Source: Nonomuraea muscovyensis (GTDB lineage: Bacteria; Actinomycetota; Actinomycetes; Streptosporangiales; Streptosporangiaceae). Taken from it: DNA of 64,000 nucleotides. The position numbers and the translations under genes were made by a program. The notes below the pieces were generated by a model. The model saw only the letters and a program-made list of their open reading frames with translations, was not told the DNA's origin and did not search any database. The first letter of the stretch is position 1. Every line of letters starts with the position of its first letter. Positions 52,120 through 62,026 of the stretch are shown here, piece by piece. The DNA is taken from NCBI RefSeq assembly GCF_014207745.1, contig NZ_JACHJB010000002.1, positions 1,612,001 to 1,676,000 on the forward strand, given 5' to 3'.

Positions 52120-53070
52120 TCAGGCCAGCAGCGGATCGATGGCGACGGCGAGGAACAGCAGCGCCAGGTAGGCGTTCGACCAGTGGAAGAAGCGCATGGG
52201 GCGCAGCGCGACGCCGGTCTTGCCGGCGTTGAGCCGGGCCAGCAGGCGGTGCACCTCCCACAGGCAGACCACGCCCAGCACGGCCGCGACGGCCGGGTAG
52301 AACAACGTCGTGTCCGCCACCGGCCACAGCGCCAGCGAGCACGCCACGGTCGCCCAGGTGTAGGCGATCGACTCCAGCACGACCCGCCGCTCGGTGGCCA
52401 CCACCGGCAGCATCGGCACCTCGGCCGCGGCGTAGTCCTCCTTGTAGCGCATGGCCAGCGTCCAGGTGTGCGGCGGCGTCCAGAAGAACACCACGCCGAA
52501 CAGCACCAGGGGCGCCCAGTCGAGCCGCTCGGTGATGCCCGCCCAGCCGATGAGGACCGGCATGCAACCGGCGATGCCGCCCCACACGATGTTCTGGGCG
52601 GTGCGGCGCTTGAGGATCATCGAGTAGACGAGGACGTAGAACAGGATCGCCCCGGTCGACAGCACGGCCGCCAGCCCGTTGGCGGTCAGCCACAGACCCG
52701 CGGTCGACAGGACGCCGAGCACGATGCCGAAGATCAGCGCCCCGCGCGGCGACACCTGGTGGCGGGCCAGCGGGCGCCGCCGGGTGCGGCGCATCTTCTG
52801 GTCGATGTCGCGGTCCACGTAGCAGTTGAGCGCGTTGGCGCTGCCCGCCGACAGGGTGCCGAACACCATGACCGAGATCGAGGTCCACAGCGGTGGCAGG
52901 CCGCCGGCCGCCAGGAACATCACCGGCAGGGTGGTGATGAGGAGCAGCTCGATGATCCGCGGCTTGGTGAGGGCGATGTAGGCCTTGACGACCGTAGCGA
53001 ACGAGCGCCCGGTCGTACGCGGCGCCTCGGCCGCGGGGGCGGGGGCCGTCGCCTGCCTGTTGGTCAGCAC
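52120..53070 (-). CDS. ctaB: Protoheme IX farnesyltransferase
   Basis: A 316-residue UbiA-family enzyme that adds a farnesyl group to heme B to make heme O, the substrate of CtaA. The two Asp-rich prenyl-binding regions are NCYVDRDIDQKMRRT and the DYAAAEVPMLP loop, in a nine-helix membrane protein (ALTKPRIIELLLITTLP start). GTG 53070 is chosen for family length; TTG 53076 with a closer GGAAG is an alternative. Divergent from tkt. Confidence 0.95.
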   Translation of the reverse strand: MLTNRQATAPAPAAEAPRTTGRSFATVVKAYIALTKPRIIELLLITTLPVMFLAAGGLPPLWTSISVMVFGTLSAGSANALNCYVDRDIDQKMRRTRRRPLARHQVSPRGALIFGIVLGVLSTAGLWLTANGLAAVLSTGAILFYVLVYSMILKRRTAQNIVWGGIAGCMPVLIGWAGITERLDWAPLVLFGVVFFWTPPHTWTLAMRYKEDYAAAEVPMLPVVATERRVVLESIAYTWATVACSLALWPVADTTLFYPAVAAVLGVVCLWEVHRLLARLNAGKTGVALRPMRFFHWSNAYLALLFLAVAIDPLLA

Positions 53071-53352
53071 CGTCAAGGCGCTTCCAGCACGTGCGGAGTC
53101 AACGCGTAACCTCTGATTAGAGCGGATCCGTGGTGGGCGTGGCTGCCCTGCGAACAACCAAACTGTAGTCGCAGGGTCGCCCGGTCCGGCCAATGGGGTG
53201 CTCGGGCCGTGCAACCGTGCAGGAGCCGCATGCCTGCGCCCGGGGGGAGGATCGGGGAATCCACGGCCTGTTCCACTCGGTTAAGGTCCGGTGTGGGCGG
53301 GATAAGCCAACCGGCACCAGCAACAGACGACTAGATTCCGGAGATCGAGCAC

Positions 53353-55461
53353 TTGAGCACCGAACTCGTGCCAGCCCTCGAATGGACCGACCTCGACGAC
53401 AAGGCCGTCGACGTCGTTCGAGCCCTGGCGATGGACGCAGTGGAGAAGGCGGGATCGGGTCACCCCGGCACCGCGATGAGCCTGGCCCCCGCCGCATATC
53501 TGCTGTTTCAGCGTACGATGCGCCACGACCCGACGGACCCGACGTGGATCGGTCGTGACCGATTCGTGCTGTCGTGCGGCCATTCGAGCCTGACGCTGTA
53601 CATCCAGCTCTACTTGTCCGGCTACGGGCTCACGCTCGACGATCTCAAGCGGCTGCGGCAGTGGGACAGCCTGACCCCCGGCCACCCCGAGCACGGCCAC
53701 ACGGCCGGTGTCGAGACCACCACCGGGCCGCTCGGCCAGGGCCTGGGCAACGCGGTCGGCATGGCCATGGCGGCCCGCCGCGAGCGCGGCCTGTTCGACC
53801 CCGACGCCGCGCCCGGCGCCTCGCCGTTCGACCACCACATCTGGTGCATGGTCAGCGACGGCGACATCGAGGAGGGCATCAGCCACGAGGTCAGCGCCAT
53901 CGCCGGCCACCAGAAGCTCGGCAACCTCACCGTCGTCTACGACGACAACCACATCTCGATCGAGGACGACACGCTGATCGCCAAGTCCGAGGACGTGGTC
54001 AAGCGCTACGAGGCCTACGGCTGGCACACCGTCAGCGTCGACTGGACCGAGACCGGCGACTACGTCGAGGACGTGCGGGCGCTGCACGCCGCCCTGGAGG
54101 AGGCCCGCGCCGAGACCGACCGGCCCTCGTTCATCCGGCTGCGCACGATCATCGGCTGGCCCGCCCCCAACAAGCAGAACACCGGCAAGATCCACGGCTC
54201 GGCGCTCGGCGCCGAGGAGGTCGCCGCCACCAAGCGGATCATGGGCATGGACCCCGACGCCGGCTTCGACGTGCCGGCCGAGGTGCTGGAGCACGCCCGC
54301 GCGGCGGCCCGGCGCGGCCGCGAGGCGCGTGCCGAGTGGGACGTCGCCTACGCCGCCTGGCGCGAGGCCAACCCGGAGCGGGCCGCCGAGCTCGACCGCA
54401 TCTCCCGCCGCGAGCTGCCCGCCGGCTGGGCCGAGGCGCTGCCGTCGTTCGAGGCGGGCGCGTCGATGGCCACCCGCAAGGCCTCCGGCGAGGTGCTGGG
54501 CGCGCTCGCGCCGGTGCTGCCCGAGCTGTGGGGCGGCTCGGCCGACCTGGCCGAGTCCAACAACACCACGATGAAGGGCGAGCCGTCGTTCGTCCCGGAG
54601 GAGCACCAAACCAAGGAGTTCCCCGGTAACCGCTACGGCCGCACCCTGCACTTCGGCATCCGCGAGCACGGCATGGGCGCCATACTCAACGGCATCGCCC
54701 TGCACGGCGGCACCCGCCCCTACGGTGGCACGTTCCTGGTCTTCTCCGACTACATGCGCCCGTCGGTGCGCCTGGCCGCGCTGATGAAGCTGCCGGTCAC
54801 CTACGTGTGGACGCACGACTCGATCGGCCTCGGCGAGGACGGCCCGACCCACCAGCCGATCGAGCACCTGTGGGCGCTGCGCGCGATCCCCGGCCTCGAC
54901 GTGGTGCGCCCGGCCGACGCCAACGAGACGGCCTACGCCTGGAAGGCGGTGCTGGAGCACACCGACCGGCCCGCCGCGCTCGCGCTGACCCGCCAGAACC
55001 TGCCGGTGTTCGAGGGCACCAGCGCCGACGGCGTGGCCCGCGGCGGCTACGTGCTGCGCGAGGCGTCGTCCGGCCTCCCGCAGGTGATCCTCATCGCCAC
55101 CGGCAGCGAGGTGGAGATCGCCGTCGGGGCGAGCGAGCTGCTGGAGGGCCAGGGCATCGCGACGCGGGTCGTGTCGATGCCGTGTGTCGAGTGGTTCGCC
55201 GGGCAGGACACCGCCTACAGGCAGACGGTCCTCCCGTCCGGGGTGAAGGCCCGGGTCGCGGTCGAGGCGGGCGTGCCGCTCGGCTGGCGGGAGTTCGTCG
55301 GCGAGGCGGGCGAGATCGTCGGCCTCGACCATTTCGGCGCCTCGGCGCCGTACAAGACGCTGTACGAGCAGTTCGGCCTGACGGCCGAGCGGGTGGCCGC
55401 CGCTGCGAAGGCCAGCCTGGCCAAGCTCGGTCAGGACAAGGGCGAGACGACGGGAAACTGA
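53353..55461 (+). CDS. tkt: Transketolase
   Basis: A 702-residue thiamine-diphosphate enzyme of the pentose phosphate pathway. The N-terminal domain has GHPGTAMSLAP and the ThDP motif GDGDIEEGISHEVSAIAGHQKLGNLTVVYDDN; the middle domain has FGIREHGMGAILNGIALHGG with the catalytic Glu. TTG 53353 has GGAG about 9 nt upstream. It heads the tkt-tal-zwf-opcA operon; tal follows after 2 bp. Confidence 0.97.
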   Translation: MSTELVPALEWTDLDDKAVDVVRALAMDAVEKAGSGHPGTAMSLAPAAYLLFQRTMRHDPTDPTWIGRDRFVLSCGHSSLTLYIQLYLSGYGLTLDDLKRLRQWDSLTPGHPEHGHTAGVETTTGPLGQGLGNAVGMAMAARRERGLFDPDAAPGASPFDHHIWCMVSDGDIEEGISHEVSAIAGHQKLGNLTVVYDDNHISIEDDTLIAKSEDVVKRYEAYGWHTVSVDWTETGDYVEDVRALHAALEEARAETDRPSFIRLRTIIGWPAPNKQNTGKIHGSALGAEEVAATKRIMGMDPDAGFDVPAEVLEHARAAARRGREARAEWDVAYAAWREANPERAAELDRISRRELPAGWAEALPSFEAGASMATRKASGEVLGALAPVLPELWGGSADLAESNNTTMKGEPSFVPEEHQTKEFPGNRYGRTLHFGIREHGMGAILNGIALHGGTRPYGGTFLVFSDYMRPSVRLAALMKLPVTYVWTHDSIGLGEDGPTHQPIEHLWALRAIPGLDVVRPADANETAYAWKAVLEHTDRPAALALTRQNLPVFEGTSADGVARGGYVLREASSGLPQVILIATGSEVEIAVGASELLEGQGIATRVVSMPCVEWFAGQDTAYRQTVLPSGVKARVAVEAGVPLGWREFVGEAGEIVGLDHFGASAPYKTLYEQFGLTAERVAAAAKASLAKLGQDKGETTGN

Positions 55462-55463
55462 AG

Positions 55464-56555
55464 ATGAGCGAGATCCTCAACAAGCTGTCCGGCCAGGGCG
55501 TTTCCATCTGGCTCGACGACATCAGCCGCGAGCGGTTGCGCACGGGCAACCTGCAGCAGCTGATCCGCGAGAAGAACGTCGTCGGGGTCACCTCCAACCC
55601 GACGATCTTCGCCAGCGCGCTCAGCAAGGGCGACGCCTACGACTCCCAGCTGCACGACCTGGCCGTACGCGGCGTCGACGTCGGCGAGGCGGTGCGCGCG
55701 ATCACCACCTACGACATCCGGTGGGCGGCCGACGTGCTGCGACCGGTGTACGACGCCACCGACGGCGTGGACGGGCGCGTGTCGCTGGAGGTGGACCCGC
55801 GCCTGGCGCGTGACACCGACAAGACCGTCGCCGAGGCCCGCGCGCTGTGGTGGATGGTCGACCGGCCCAACCTGCTGATCAAGATCCCGGCGACCCTGGA
55901 GGGCCTGCCGGCGATCACGCAGGCTATCGGCGAGGGCATCAGCGTCAACGTCACGCTGATCTTCTCGCTGGAGCGCTACCGCCAGGTCATGGACGCCTGG
56001 CTGGCCGGCCTGGAGGCCGCGCAGGCCAAGGGCCTCGACCTGTCGAGGATCGAGTCGGTGGCGTCGTTCTTCGTCAGCCGCGTCGACACCGAGATCGACA
56101 AGCGGCTCGACGGGGTCGGCCGGCCGGAGCTGAAGGGCAAGGCCGGCGTCGCCAACGCGCGCCTGGCGTACGCGGCGTTCGAGGACGTGGTGAGCTCCGA
56201 GCGCTGGCAGCGGCTGCGCGCCGCCGGCGCCCAGCCGCAGCGGCCGCTGTGGGCCTCGACGGGCGTGAAGAACCCCGAGTACCGCGACACCATGTATGTC
56301 GACGACCTGGTCGCCCCTGGCACGGTCAACACGATGCCGGAGAAGACGCTGGACTCGGTCGCCGACCACGGCCAGATCTCGGGCGACACCATCCGCCCCT
56401 TCTACGAGCAGGCGTGGAACACCATGGCCGAGCTCAAGGAGGCCGGCATCGACTACGACGACGTGGTGCGGGTGCTTGAGGACGAGGGCGTCGAGAAGTT
56501 CGAGGCGTCCTGGAACGAGCTGCTCGAGAGCGTCAGCAAGAACCTGGTCCCCTGA
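55464..56555 (+). CDS. tal: Transaldolase
   Basis: A 363-residue transaldolase of the long actinobacterial type, moving a three-carbon unit between sugar phosphates. The Schiff-base Lys lies in LLIKIPATLEGLPA; GVTSNPTIFASAL at the N-terminus and WASTGVKNPEYRDTMYV at the barrel end are typical. It starts 3 bp after tkt and lies 86 bp before zwf. Confidence 0.97.
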   Translation: MSEILNKLSGQGVSIWLDDISRERLRTGNLQQLIREKNVVGVTSNPTIFASALSKGDAYDSQLHDLAVRGVDVGEAVRAITTYDIRWAADVLRPVYDATDGVDGRVSLEVDPRLARDTDKTVAEARALWWMVDRPNLLIKIPATLEGLPAITQAIGEGISVNVTLIFSLERYRQVMDAWLAGLEAAQAKGLDLSRIESVASFFVSRVDTEIDKRLDGVGRPELKGKAGVANARLAYAAFEDVVSSERWQRLRAAGAQPQRPLWASTGVKNPEYRDTMYVDDLVAPGTVNTMPEKTLDSVADHGQISGDTIRPFYEQAWNTMAELKEAGIDYDDVVRVLEDEGVEKFEASWNELLESVSKNLVP

Positions 56556-56641
56556 TGGAGGTGGACCACCGTCGGGGGGAGGCGGCCACCGCCGTCTCCC
56601 CCGGCGGGAGCACCAGCCCGCAGCCGCACAGGAGGCTTGAG

Positions 56642-58273
56642 ATGACAGACGTGGCAGAGCCCGCGGAGGAGGCGGGCACAGCGCACAACTCCGTCCACGA
56701 CTCCACCGCCGTCGCCACCTCCGCCGCCGAGGCGGCGACCACGCTGGAGGCGGCCGCCGCCAACCCGCTGCGCGACCCGCGCGACAAGCGGCTGCCCCGG
56801 GTGGCGGGGCCGTGTGTGATGGTGTTGTTCGGCGTGACCGGAGACCTGGCCAAGCGCAAGCTGCTGCCGGCGATCTACGACCTGGGCAACCGGGGGCTGC
56901 TGCCGCCCGGGTTCTCCCTGGTCGGCTTCGCCCGGCGCGACTGGAAGAACCAGGACTTCGCCCAGCTGACGCACGACGCGGTCAAGGCGCACGCCAGGAC
57001 CCCGTTCCGCGAGGAGGTCTGGCGGCAGATCTGCGAGGGCATCCACTTCGTGCCGGGCGAGTTCTCCGACGACGGGGCGTTCGACGCGCTGGCGATGGCG
57101 TTGAAGGAGATCGACGAGACCCGCGGCACGGGCGGCAACTATGCGTTCTACCTGTCGGTGCCGCCGAAGTTCTTTCCCGTCGTGGTGGAGCAGCTCAAGC
57201 GGACCGGGATGGCCGACGCGCCTCCCGGGTCGTGGCGGCGGGTGGTCATCGAGAAGCCGTTCGGGCACGACCTGAAGTCGGCGCACGAGCTGAACGAGAT
57301 CACCACCTCGGCCTTCCCGGAGAGCTCGATCTTCCGGATCGACCACTACCTCGGCAAGGAGACGGTCCAGAACATCATGGCGCTGAGGTTCGCCAACAAC
57401 CTCTACGAGCCGATCTGGAACCGCGGCTACGTCGACCACGTGCAGATCACGATGGCCGAGGACATCGGCATCGGCGGCCGGGCCGGCTACTACGACGGCA
57501 TCGGCGCCGCCCGTGACGTGATCCAGAACCACCTGCTGCAACTCCTCGCGCTCGTCGCCATGGAGGACCCGACGTCCTTCGAGGCGCAGTCGCTGCGCCG
57601 GGAGAAGGAGAAGGTGTTCAAGGCCGTACGGCTGCCCGCCGACCTGGCGGCCAACACCGCGCGCGGCCAGTACGCCGCGGGCTGGCAGGGCGGCGAGAAG
57701 GTCGTCGGCTACCTTCAGGAGGACGGCATCTCGGCCGACTCCACGACCGAGACGTACGCGGCCATCAAGCTGGAGATCGCCAACCGGCGCTGGGCGGGCG
57801 TGCCGTTCTACCTGCGGACCGGCAAGCGGCTCGGCCGGCGGGTGACCGAGGTGGCGGTGGTGTTCCAGCGGGCGCCGCACCTGCCGTTCTCCAAGGACGA
57901 CACCGAGATCCTCGGCCAGAACGCGCTCGTCATCCGGGTGCAGCCGGACGAGGGCATCACGGTGCGCTTCGGCTCCAAGGTGCCGGGCACGCAGATGGAG
58001 GTGCGCGACGTCTCGATGGACTTCGCCTACGGCGAGTCGTTCATGGAGTCGTCCCCGGAGGCGTACGAGCGGCTGCTGCTGGACGTGATGATCGGCGATC
58101 CGCCGCTCTTCCCGCACCAGCGGGAGGTGGAGCTGTCGTGGAAGATCCTCGACCCGATCGAGGAGTTCTGGGCCACGCAGGGCCAGCCGGAGCCCTACCC
58201 CGCCGGGTCGTGGGGGCCGCCGTCGGCGGACGCCATGATGGCGCGTGACGGCCGCGTGTGGAGGAGGCTCTGA
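56642..58273 (+). CDS. zwf: Glucose-6-phosphate dehydrogenase
   Basis: A 543-residue enzyme that starts the oxidative pentose phosphate pathway. NADP site FGVTGDLAKRKLLPAIY, active-site RIDHYLGKETVQNI and EKPFGHDLKSA are clear. ATG 56642 has a perfect AGGAGG six nt upstream; an in-frame ATG at 56555 overlapping the tal stop is less likely. The first 45 residues are an Ala/Thr/Glu-rich extension not seen in E. coli. OpcA, its activator, follows with a TGATG overlap. Confidence 0.96.
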   Translation: MTDVAEPAEEAGTAHNSVHDSTAVATSAAEAATTLEAAAANPLRDPRDKRLPRVAGPCVMVLFGVTGDLAKRKLLPAIYDLGNRGLLPPGFSLVGFARRDWKNQDFAQLTHDAVKAHARTPFREEVWRQICEGIHFVPGEFSDDGAFDALAMALKEIDETRGTGGNYAFYLSVPPKFFPVVVEQLKRTGMADAPPGSWRRVVIEKPFGHDLKSAHELNEITTSAFPESSIFRIDHYLGKETVQNIMALRFANNLYEPIWNRGYVDHVQITMAEDIGIGGRAGYYDGIGAARDVIQNHLLQLLALVAMEDPTSFEAQSLRREKEKVFKAVRLPADLAANTARGQYAAGWQGGEKVVGYLQEDGISADSTTETYAAIKLEIANRRWAGVPFYLRTGKRLGRRVTEVAVVFQRAPHLPFSKDDTEILGQNALVIRVQPDEGITVRFGSKVPGTQMEVRDVSMDFAYGESFMESSPEAYERLLLDVMIGDPPLFPHQREVELSWKILDPIEEFWATQGQPEPYPAGSWGPPSADAMMARDGRVWRRL

Positions 58274-59187
58274 TGACGACGTTCATGCTGAGCGACACGA
58301 CCGCCGGCAAGATCGCCAACCAGCTGACGCTGCTGCGCCACCAGATGGGGGCGCCGGCCGTCGGCATGGTGCTGACGCTGGTGGTGGTGTGCGAGGAGCG
58401 CGACCAGTACGACTCGCTGCGCGCCGCCACCGAGGCGGCGCGCGAGCACCCGTCGCGCATCCTCGTGGTGATCAGCCGGGAGACCGACGAGACCACCCGG
58501 CTCGACGCCGAGCTGCGCATCGGCGAGTCCACGCCGGGCGAGGTGGTGGTGCTGCGCCTGTACGGCGAGCTGACCGAGCACGCCGACTCGGTGGTCAGCC
58601 CGCTGCTGCTGCCCGACACCCCGGTGGTGGCGTGGTGGCCGGGCAACGCTCCCGACGTGCCGTCCAAGGACCCGATCGGGATGCTCGCCCAGCGGCGCAT
58701 CACCGACGCCAGGGCCGCGGGCGACGACGCCGCCAAGGCGCTGGTGACCCGGGCCAAGGGCTACGCCCCCGGCGACACGGACCTGGCGTGGGCGCGGCTG
58801 ACGCCGTGGCGCAGCCTGCTGGCGGCGGCGTTCGACCAGCCCGTCGGCAAGGTGCGCAAGGGCCTCGTGGAGGCCGTGGGCGGCAACCCGAGCGCGCCGC
58901 TGCTGGCGGCGTGGCTGTCGGAGAAGCTGGGGTGCCCCGTCAAGGTGGGGGAGTCCGGCGGCCCCGGCCTGACCTCGGTGCGGCTGACGACGAGCGAGGG
59001 CGAGCTGTCGATCTCCAGGACCGACGCCCGGCTCGCCACGCTGGCCCGTCCAGGGCGGCCCGACCGCAACGTGGCGCTGGCCCGGCGGCACACCCCCGAG
59101 CTGCTGGCGGAGGAGCTGCGGCGGCTCGACTCGGACGAGACGTACGCGGCGGCCGTCAAGCGGGCGGCCCGCAACCACAAGGCCTGA
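58273..59187 (+). CDS. opcA: Glucose-6-phosphate dehydrogenase assembly protein OpcA
   Basis: A 304-residue OpcA, the partner needed for activity or assembly of G6PDH in actinobacteria and cyanobacteria. TPVVAWWPGNAP and the DTDLAWARLTPWRSLLAAAFD segment are family marks. ATG 58273 overlaps the zwf stop, with GAGGAGG ahead. It is the last gene before a strong hairpin. Confidence 0.96.
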   Translation: MTTFMLSDTTAGKIANQLTLLRHQMGAPAVGMVLTLVVVCEERDQYDSLRAATEAAREHPSRILVVISRETDETTRLDAELRIGESTPGEVVVLRLYGELTEHADSVVSPLLLPDTPVVAWWPGNAPDVPSKDPIGMLAQRRITDARAAGDDAAKALVTRAKGYAPGDTDLAWARLTPWRSLLAAAFDQPVGKVRKGLVEAVGGNPSAPLLAAWLSEKLGCPVKVGESGGPGLTSVRLTTSEGELSISRTDARLATLARPGRPDRNVALARRHTPELLAEELRRLDSDETYAAAVKRAARNHKA

Positions 59188-59194
59188 CGGGCGG

Positions 59195-59230
59195 GCGGCC
59201 GGGCGTCCTCAGCCGAGGGCGCCCGGCCGC
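59195..59230 (+). terminator. Terminator hairpin after opcA
   Basis: An 11-bp perfect stem (GCGGCCGGGCG at 59195 with its complement at 59220) is extended by a T-G pair and a 4-bp inner stem CCTC/GAGG around an AGCC loop. It starts 8 bp after the opcA stop; no U-tract. Confidence 0.8.
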
Positions 59231-59385
59231 GCGCTTCCCCGGCCGGTCCCCGGGCCGTCAGGTCCACCGGCGCCGATGATCCCTTGATCGCCCGTCGCTC
59301 CACAGGCGGTTTGCCCGTCGCCCGGCGGGTGCGGCGCGACCCCCGATGACACCGGGCCGGGCGCGGGCGTGAAAGACTGATCGCC

Positions 59386-60159
59386 GTGAGCGTTCCCACC
59401 ATCGTCGTGCACCGCGACGCCGACATCCTGGCCAAGGCCGTGGCGGCGCGGATCATCACCCGGCTCGTCGACGCGCAGTCCGCGAAGGGCTCGGCGTCGC
59501 TGGTGCTGACCGGAGGCACGGTCGGCATCGCCACCCTCGCCGCGATCGCCGCCACGCCCGCGCGTGACGCGGTCGACTGGCCACACCTCGACATCTGGTG
59601 GGGCGACGAGCGGTTCCTGCCCGACGGCGATCCGGAGCGCAACGAGACCGGCGCCCGGCGGGCGCTGCTCGACCACGTCGACATCAACCCGGAGCGGGTG
59701 CACGTCATGCTCGGCCCCGACTCCGGCCTGACGGCCGAGGAGTCGGCCGACGCCTACGCCACCGAGCTGCGCAAGGCCGCCCGGCCCGAGGACCACGGCC
59801 CGGCGCCGTCGTTCGACGTGACGCTGCTCGGCATGGGTCCCGACGCGCATGTGGCCTCGCTGTTCCCGGGCATGCCGGCCCTGTACGACACGCGCCCGGT
59901 GGTGGCCGTGCACGGCTCCCCCAAGCCGCCGCCGACGCGCATCTCGCTGACGATGCCGACGATCCGGGCCTCGCGTGAGGTGTGGGTGGTGGCGGCCGGC
60001 GCGGAGAAGGCCGGCGCGGTGCGGCTGGCGCTGTCGGACTCGGGGACCATGCAGGTCCCGGCGGCCGGTGCGCGCGGCCGCTCCCGCACGCTGTTCCTCC
60101 TGGACCGCGCCGCCGCCGCCAAGATCCCTCCGGGTCTCGGCCGCATCGCCTCCCCCTGA
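59386..60159 (+). CDS. pgl: 6-phosphogluconolactonase
   Basis: A 257-residue lactonase that hydrolyses 6-phosphogluconolactone, the product of G6PDH. LTGGTVGIATLAAI, WWGDERFLP and LLGMGPDAHVASLFPG are the family motifs with the catalytic His in the last. It lies 198 bp after opcA beyond a terminator, so it has its own promoter; GTG 59386 has an AAGACT hexamer ending 7 nt upstream and no ribosome site, suggesting a leaderless mRNA. Confidence 0.96.
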   Translation: MSVPTIVVHRDADILAKAVAARIITRLVDAQSAKGSASLVLTGGTVGIATLAAIAATPARDAVDWPHLDIWWGDERFLPDGDPERNETGARRALLDHVDINPERVHVMLGPDSGLTAEESADAYATELRKAARPEDHGPAPSFDVTLLGMGPDAHVASLFPGMPALYDTRPVVAVHGSPKPPPTRISLTMPTIRASREVWVVAAGAEKAGAVRLALSDSGTMQVPAAGARGRSRTLFLLDRAAAAKIPPGLGRIASP

Positions 60160-60213
60160 CGCCCGGCCCCCCTTGACGCCCTGGCCTTCCGGCCGCCCCG
60201 GCGTCCCGGAGTT

Positions 60214-60267
60214 GAGGGCCTCACGACGGCGCCCGGCGACGCGGTGCCCCCGCCGCCTGAGGCCCTC
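60214..60267. terminator. Long inverted repeat between convergent pgl and deaminase genes
   Basis: GAGGGCCTCA at 60214 pairs perfectly with TGAGGCCCTC at 60258; the 34-nt intervening stretch is G/C-rich and can pair further. Suited to stop transcription from both sides. Confidence 0.65.
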
Positions 60268-60331
60268 CTCGTGCCTGATGCCCCTGGTCTCCGTCCCAGA
60301 GGCATGCCCGAGCGCCGGTGGATGGGCCGGT

Positions 60332-61360
60332 TCAGGCCGTGACCAGGGCGTCGATCTCGGCCAGCAGGGCCTGCTTGCGGGCGTCGGGCAGATAGGAGGC
60401 GGTGACGCCGTTGCGGGCGAGCTGGGCCAGCACCGGCCGGCCGAGCCCGAAGACACGCGCCGCCACCCGATACTCCTGCGCCAGCGTGGTGGCGAACATG
60501 GGCGGATCGTCGCTGTTGAGCGTCACGAACAGCCCCTCCTCCAGCAGCCGGGGCAGCGGGTGGTCCTCGATGCGGGCGACCTGGCCGGTGCACACGTTCG
60601 AGGTGGGGCAGACGTCCAGCGGGAGTTGCGTCTCGCGGAGGTGGGCCACGAGCCGGTCGTCCTGGAGGCAGGCGATGCCGTGGCCGATGCGTTCGGCGCC
60701 GAGGCCCTCGATGACCTCCCAGATCGTCTCCGGCCCGGTCATCTCACCCCCGTGCGGGACGCTGTGCAGGCCGGCGTTGCGGGCGGCGGTGAACGCGTCG
60801 CGGAAGGCGTCCCGGTAGGCGGGGCGTTCCTGTTCGATCCCGCCGAGCCCGAAACCTACCAATGCGGCGGGAGGTTCTTCCAGGGCGTGGGCCACGGTCA
60901 CGTCGGCCGCCTCGACCCCGTACTCACCGGGGATGTCGAAGATGTAGGCGATCTCCACGCCGTGGTCGGCGAGCGCCAGGCGGGCGCCGTGGTCGAGCGC
61001 CTCGGTGACCTCGCGCATCGGCATGCCGACGATGTGGTGGGCGTACGGGGTGACCTGCAGCTCGACGTAGCGGGCACCCTGGCCGGACAGGTCGCGGGCC
61101 AGCCCGGTGACCAGGGTGGCGACGTCCTCGGGCTCCCTGACCAGCGCGTTCACGGCCCGGTAGACGCGGGCGAAGTGCGGGAAGTCGGTGAAGGCGTAGA
61201 AGGCGCGCAGTTCCTCCTCGGCGGTGGGCACCTCGCCGCCGGGATGGCGGCGGGCCAGTTCCAGGACCGTGGGCACGGAGGCGGAGCCGATCAGGTGGAC
61301 GTGCAGCTCCACCTTGGGCAGCGCGTCGATGAAGGCGTCGAGGCCTGGGTCGAGGGTCAT
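60332..61360 (-). CDS. Adenosine deaminase family protein
   Basis: A 342-residue amidohydrolase. Zinc ligands are His20 and His22 (ELHVHLIG), His203 with catalytic Glu206 (VPHGGEMTG), His227 (RIGHGIA) and Asp284/285 (LNSDDPP). In actinomycetes, this family contains true adenosine deaminases and aminodeoxyfutalosine deaminases of menaquinone synthesis; the substrate loop here (GFGLGGIEQERP) lacks the usual DLAGDE, so adenosine is not certain. ATG 61360; single gene. Confidence 0.88.
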   Translation of the reverse strand: MTLDPGLDAFIDALPKVELHVHLIGSASVPTVLELARRHPGGEVPTAEEELRAFYAFTDFPHFARVYRAVNALVREPEDVATLVTGLARDLSGQGARYVELQVTPYAHHIVGMPMREVTEALDHGARLALADHGVEIAYIFDIPGEYGVEAADVTVAHALEEPPAALVGFGLGGIEQERPAYRDAFRDAFTAARNAGLHSVPHGGEMTGPETIWEVIEGLGAERIGHGIACLQDDRLVAHLRETQLPLDVCPTSNVCTGQVARIEDHPLPRLLEEGLFVTLNSDDPPMFATTLAQEYRVAARVFGLGRPVLAQLARNGVTASYLPDARKQALLAEIDALVTA

Positions 61361-61426
61361 GGGACGACCCTAGGACGGCGATCGTCCGTTCCAACAGCTT
61401 TTGGGCGTCAATCTCACGCGAAGATG

Positions 61427-62026
61427 TCAGTTTTGCGACTGGACCGGCCAGGCCCGCAGCAGCGGCAGCAGCACGCCCGTCACCGACTCCTCGACGAACG
61501 CGGCGTCGAACGGCGGCCCGACGAAGATCATGCGGTGCCAGACGAGCGCCTCGATCACCGCCATGAGGCGGCCGGCCGCCACCGGGCCGGCCAGCTCGCC
61601 GCGCTCCACCGCCCGCGCCAGCATCGCCTCGACGCCGGACAGGTCCTTGCTGGGCATGTGCGCGCGCAACGTCCTGGCCAGCTCCTGGTGGGAGACGAGC
61701 GTGGACAACAGCCCGATGATGAGGGTGTGCTTGCGCTCCAGCACCGCGCACAGTTCGCGGAAGAACGCCGACACGTCCCCCGCGAGCGAGCCCGTGTCGG
61801 GATCCGGCGGGGAGCCCATGTCGAGCCGTCCGCAGATGACGTCGGCCACCAACTCGGGCTTGCCCGGCCAGCGCCGGTAGATGGTGGCCTTGCTGGCCTT
61901 GGCCCGCCGGGCGATCTGGTCGACCGACATCCGGTCGTAGCCCGACTCCGACAGCAACTCCAGCGTCGCGTCGAGGATGGCCCTCTCCCGGTCGGGGTCG
62001 AGTGGAGCCACGTGCACGTCCTTCAC
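61427..62026 (-). CDS. TetR-family transcriptional regulator
   Basis: A 199-residue TetR protein: HTH RMSVDQIARRAKASKATIYRRW at residues about 28-49, followed by a helical ligand domain. GTG 62026 is chosen because family similarity starts a few codons later and a GAGGAG lies upstream; the longer frame to 62251 encodes Pro/Gly-rich sequence. A 12-bp perfect palindrome lies over the ribosome site. It is near a broken SDR gene on the same strand. Confidence 0.87.
   Translation of the reverse strand: MKDVHVAPLDPDRERAILDATLELLSESGYDRMSVDQIARRAKASKATIYRRWPGKPELVADVICGRLDMGSPPDPDTGSLAGDVSAFFRELCAVLERKHTLIIGLLSTLVSHQELARTLRAHMPSKDLSGVEAMLARAVERGELAGPVAAGRLMAVIEALVWHRMIFVGPPFDAAFVEESVTGVLLPLLRAWPVQSQN

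Noticed and set aside
53281..55332. 683-codon open frame opposite tkt
   Set aside because: Shadow frame; transketolase motifs are continuous on the plus strand.
56555..56641. ATG at 56555 as the zwf start
   Set aside because: It overlaps the tal stop, but the ATG at 56642 has a perfect AGGAGG, and the 29 extra residues are low-complexity.
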